A stretch of 64,000 nucleotides of DNA from Semisulcospira habei (Eukaryota > Mollusca > Gastropoda > Semisulcospiridae), in assembly GCA_036245525.1 (NCBI GenBank), contig BTPG01000002.1, positions 124,783,212-124,847,211 of the forward strand, written 5' to 3'. This document shows positions 62,361 through 64,000 of the stretch, piece after piece; within the stretch, counting starts at the first letter, position 1; every line of letters begins with the position of its first letter. The notes under the pieces were generated by a model. The model was given only the letters and a program-made list of their open reading frames with translations, did no database searches and was not told the DNA's origin. The position numbers and the translations under genes were made by a program.

Positions 62361-64000
62361 ACAAGGGAGTTTTAAAAAAAGGCCTTTATTACTGCTCACA
62401 TCTGAATTGTCAAATCACTCACTTGCTGGGTGCCATGAATGGGGCTGGTTTCTTGCTTGCTTCTGATGACAATGTTTCTGATTCTGTATCTTGAGGAATG
62501 AAATGCTAGCCTGCTGTACGAGGTGGGCAGTTTTCACACCTTTCTTCACAGTTGGTTTTGTCGCTTTCATGAAGTGCAGTACGAGTGTGTATTGCACTGA
62601 TGACCTGTTTACTGTTCTGAACTGGCATGGCCATTATGATCATATTATAGGACACACCTCATCCTGAATTCCTATGAGTGATGAAATCATACTTCCATTT
62701 TTGGCAGTTATACGTCAGCACCACAATTGTGTGTTTGCTTGTCCAAAATGAAGGACCAGCACACACAGTCTGGTTCCCCATTTCATCTTTTGATCGACTT
62801 GTATTCTGTAATTTACACTCACTCAGTAAGCAAAACGACCTCAGACTGATGTTGGCCTGCACACAGCAGTGCATGGGCCAAACTGCACTAGCCATTGCGG
62901 TCTGAGAACGTTTCACATTTTGGGATAGTCTGCTTCAGCCTGCTCACTCTGTTCCATATGAAGATGGGTGTTTGCGTGAATAAGGCTGGCTGGAGACAGA
63001 GTCTCATTCACTTTCACAGTGCAGGGGTCATAAGAATGTATCTTGGTGATAAAATGCGCTTGCTGAGCATGACTCTTTCCAGACCTGTTGACTTTATTGC
63101 TTTGACTGAAGGGAGTATCTCTGGATTGGAATTGGGGAAAAGCTCTTTTTATAGTGGACTCAACTAAAACTGTATTCATCACTGGTCGAATGTAAAAACA
63201 CAAGCACCTTACACTAAGTTACAGTTTGCTTTTTCCACTCTAATGTCACGTTTTTGTGCAAGTCATGTGTCGTTTTCATGTGTCGTTGCCACACATCTTT
63301 GATGAGTGAATGAACACAGAAATATATTTAAGGGATCTCTTTACCCGACCTTGCCACAAGAACACAAGCTGTTTCCGTTTCAAACACTTTGTTCCCTTCT
63401 TTTCTGTCAAGATAGTTTATGACCCGATGCTTAATGTATGCGAGTGAATGCATCTGGAACCGAGTCCATCTTGGTAGATCTGTGCTTATGTGTGATTTTG
63501 GACCTTGTGGCCTGCAGCCTGTAAGACCCAAAGTCACACATCACCACATTTGTGTAGTTGGGATGAATATCTATTGCAGCTGGATCATAATGCCATCCTA
63601 GTCTTGATCATAATGTAGGCCGCAGCTTTACACCTTGTTTATCTTTTCCATGGCTGAGAACTCAGGCTGCTATTCTTGTTCCATTGTTTCTGATTGTTAT
63701 AACCGCATTCATTCCAAGCCTTGATTTGCCAAGCGCTCGCAGATGACTCATATTTTGTGGAGCCTTTCGCAGTCACACAATCATCCATTTGTAGAATGGG
63801 CACAGTATGTTTGAATGAATCAAAGTTGGTGGTGATTTATTTTTTCAATTTGAGTTGTGAACTCCGTGGGCATTGTTATGCACGTTTATGCGTCTTGTTA
63901 AAAACAAAATTAACCCCCTTGTGTATGCAGCAACAAGGTACAGTTAACTCTTTCACTGCTTAGAGAAATTGAACATCACCCACCTGCAAGAGTAGATCCT
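62361..64000. other. Intergenic sequence downstream of AP1G1
   Basis: No coding region recognised on either strand. It holds one TGTGATTTTGGACC-type palindrome (63481-63548) and, at the very end, GTATGCAGCAACAAGG followed by TTAACTCTTTCACTGC, possibly another TTAA element cut by the window edge. Confidence 0.55.

Noticed and set aside
61911..62494. Open frames with hydrophobic repeats (VLVTVLVVVC) that look like membrane proteins
   Set aside because: They are translations of the 37-bp minisatellite; the frame shifts between units.

Overview
This is a window of animal nuclear DNA, most likely from a marine mollusc (probably a gastropod). That placing is an inference. It rests on GT-AG split exons of a conserved animal gene, on DIRS, RTE and I/Nimb-type retrotransposons, and on LINE 3' ends of the form CGGCGTTAAACCCAAATAAC followed by (CTAA)n. 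Nothing looks bacterial or viral. I saw no convincing tRNA, rRNA or CRISPR array.

Host gene. One gene crosses the window on the + strand: the gamma subunit of the AP-1 clathrin adaptor (AP1G1-like). Twelve exons between 16779 and 59471 join in phase into 1551 nt (516 codons plus stop). They run from the middle of the adaptin trunk through the hinge and the gamma-ear (GAE) domain to the stop. The 5' exons lie to the left of the window. The introns are swollen by mobile DNA: at least 16.7 kb before the first visible exon, then 3.8, 18.7, 4.6 and 9.3 kb.

Mobile DNA, left to right. (a) 1-15630 is the 3' part of DIRS copy 1. A full-length I/Nimb-type LINE (5566-15133) sits in it. That LINE in turn holds a SINE-like unit (6780-7101) and a full-length, intact RTE element (7797-11097, minus strand). 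(b) 17059-19458 is a second RTE, itself hit by another SINE-like unit. (c) 20907-39039 is DIRS copy 3. It contains the nearly intact DIRS copy 2 (21311-27829), a SINE-like unit, an RTE, a TIR element with 5-bp target duplication, and a LINE 3' fragment. (d) 43.3-46.3 kb is a ~165-bp tandem array holding a LINE flanked by perfect 112-bp direct repeats. (e) 47448-56335 is a TTAA-flanked TIR element holding DIRS copy 4, which holds a fourth RTE. (f) Many TTAA-flanked palindromic MITEs are scattered in the introns. (g) Two minisatellites lie beyond the gene.

How the pieces work together. Each DIRS element encodes a Gag-like protein, a reverse transcriptase-RNase H-methyltransferase-like protein and a tyrosine recombinase. 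Each also carries inverted terminal repeats and an internal complementary region that joins the complements of both ends. The most unusual points are: a conserved spliceosomal intron at the start of all four DIRS gag genes, with two alternative first-exon types; a covarying hairpin at the recombinase stop codon; four tandem copies of the recombinase catalytic-arginine segment in copy 3; dense piggyBac-like TTAA palindromes, some abutting and sharing a TTAA; a 112-bp target duplication; and a 370-bp stretch that differs from its sister copies almost only by single-base deletions, which suggests uncorrected long-read sequence.
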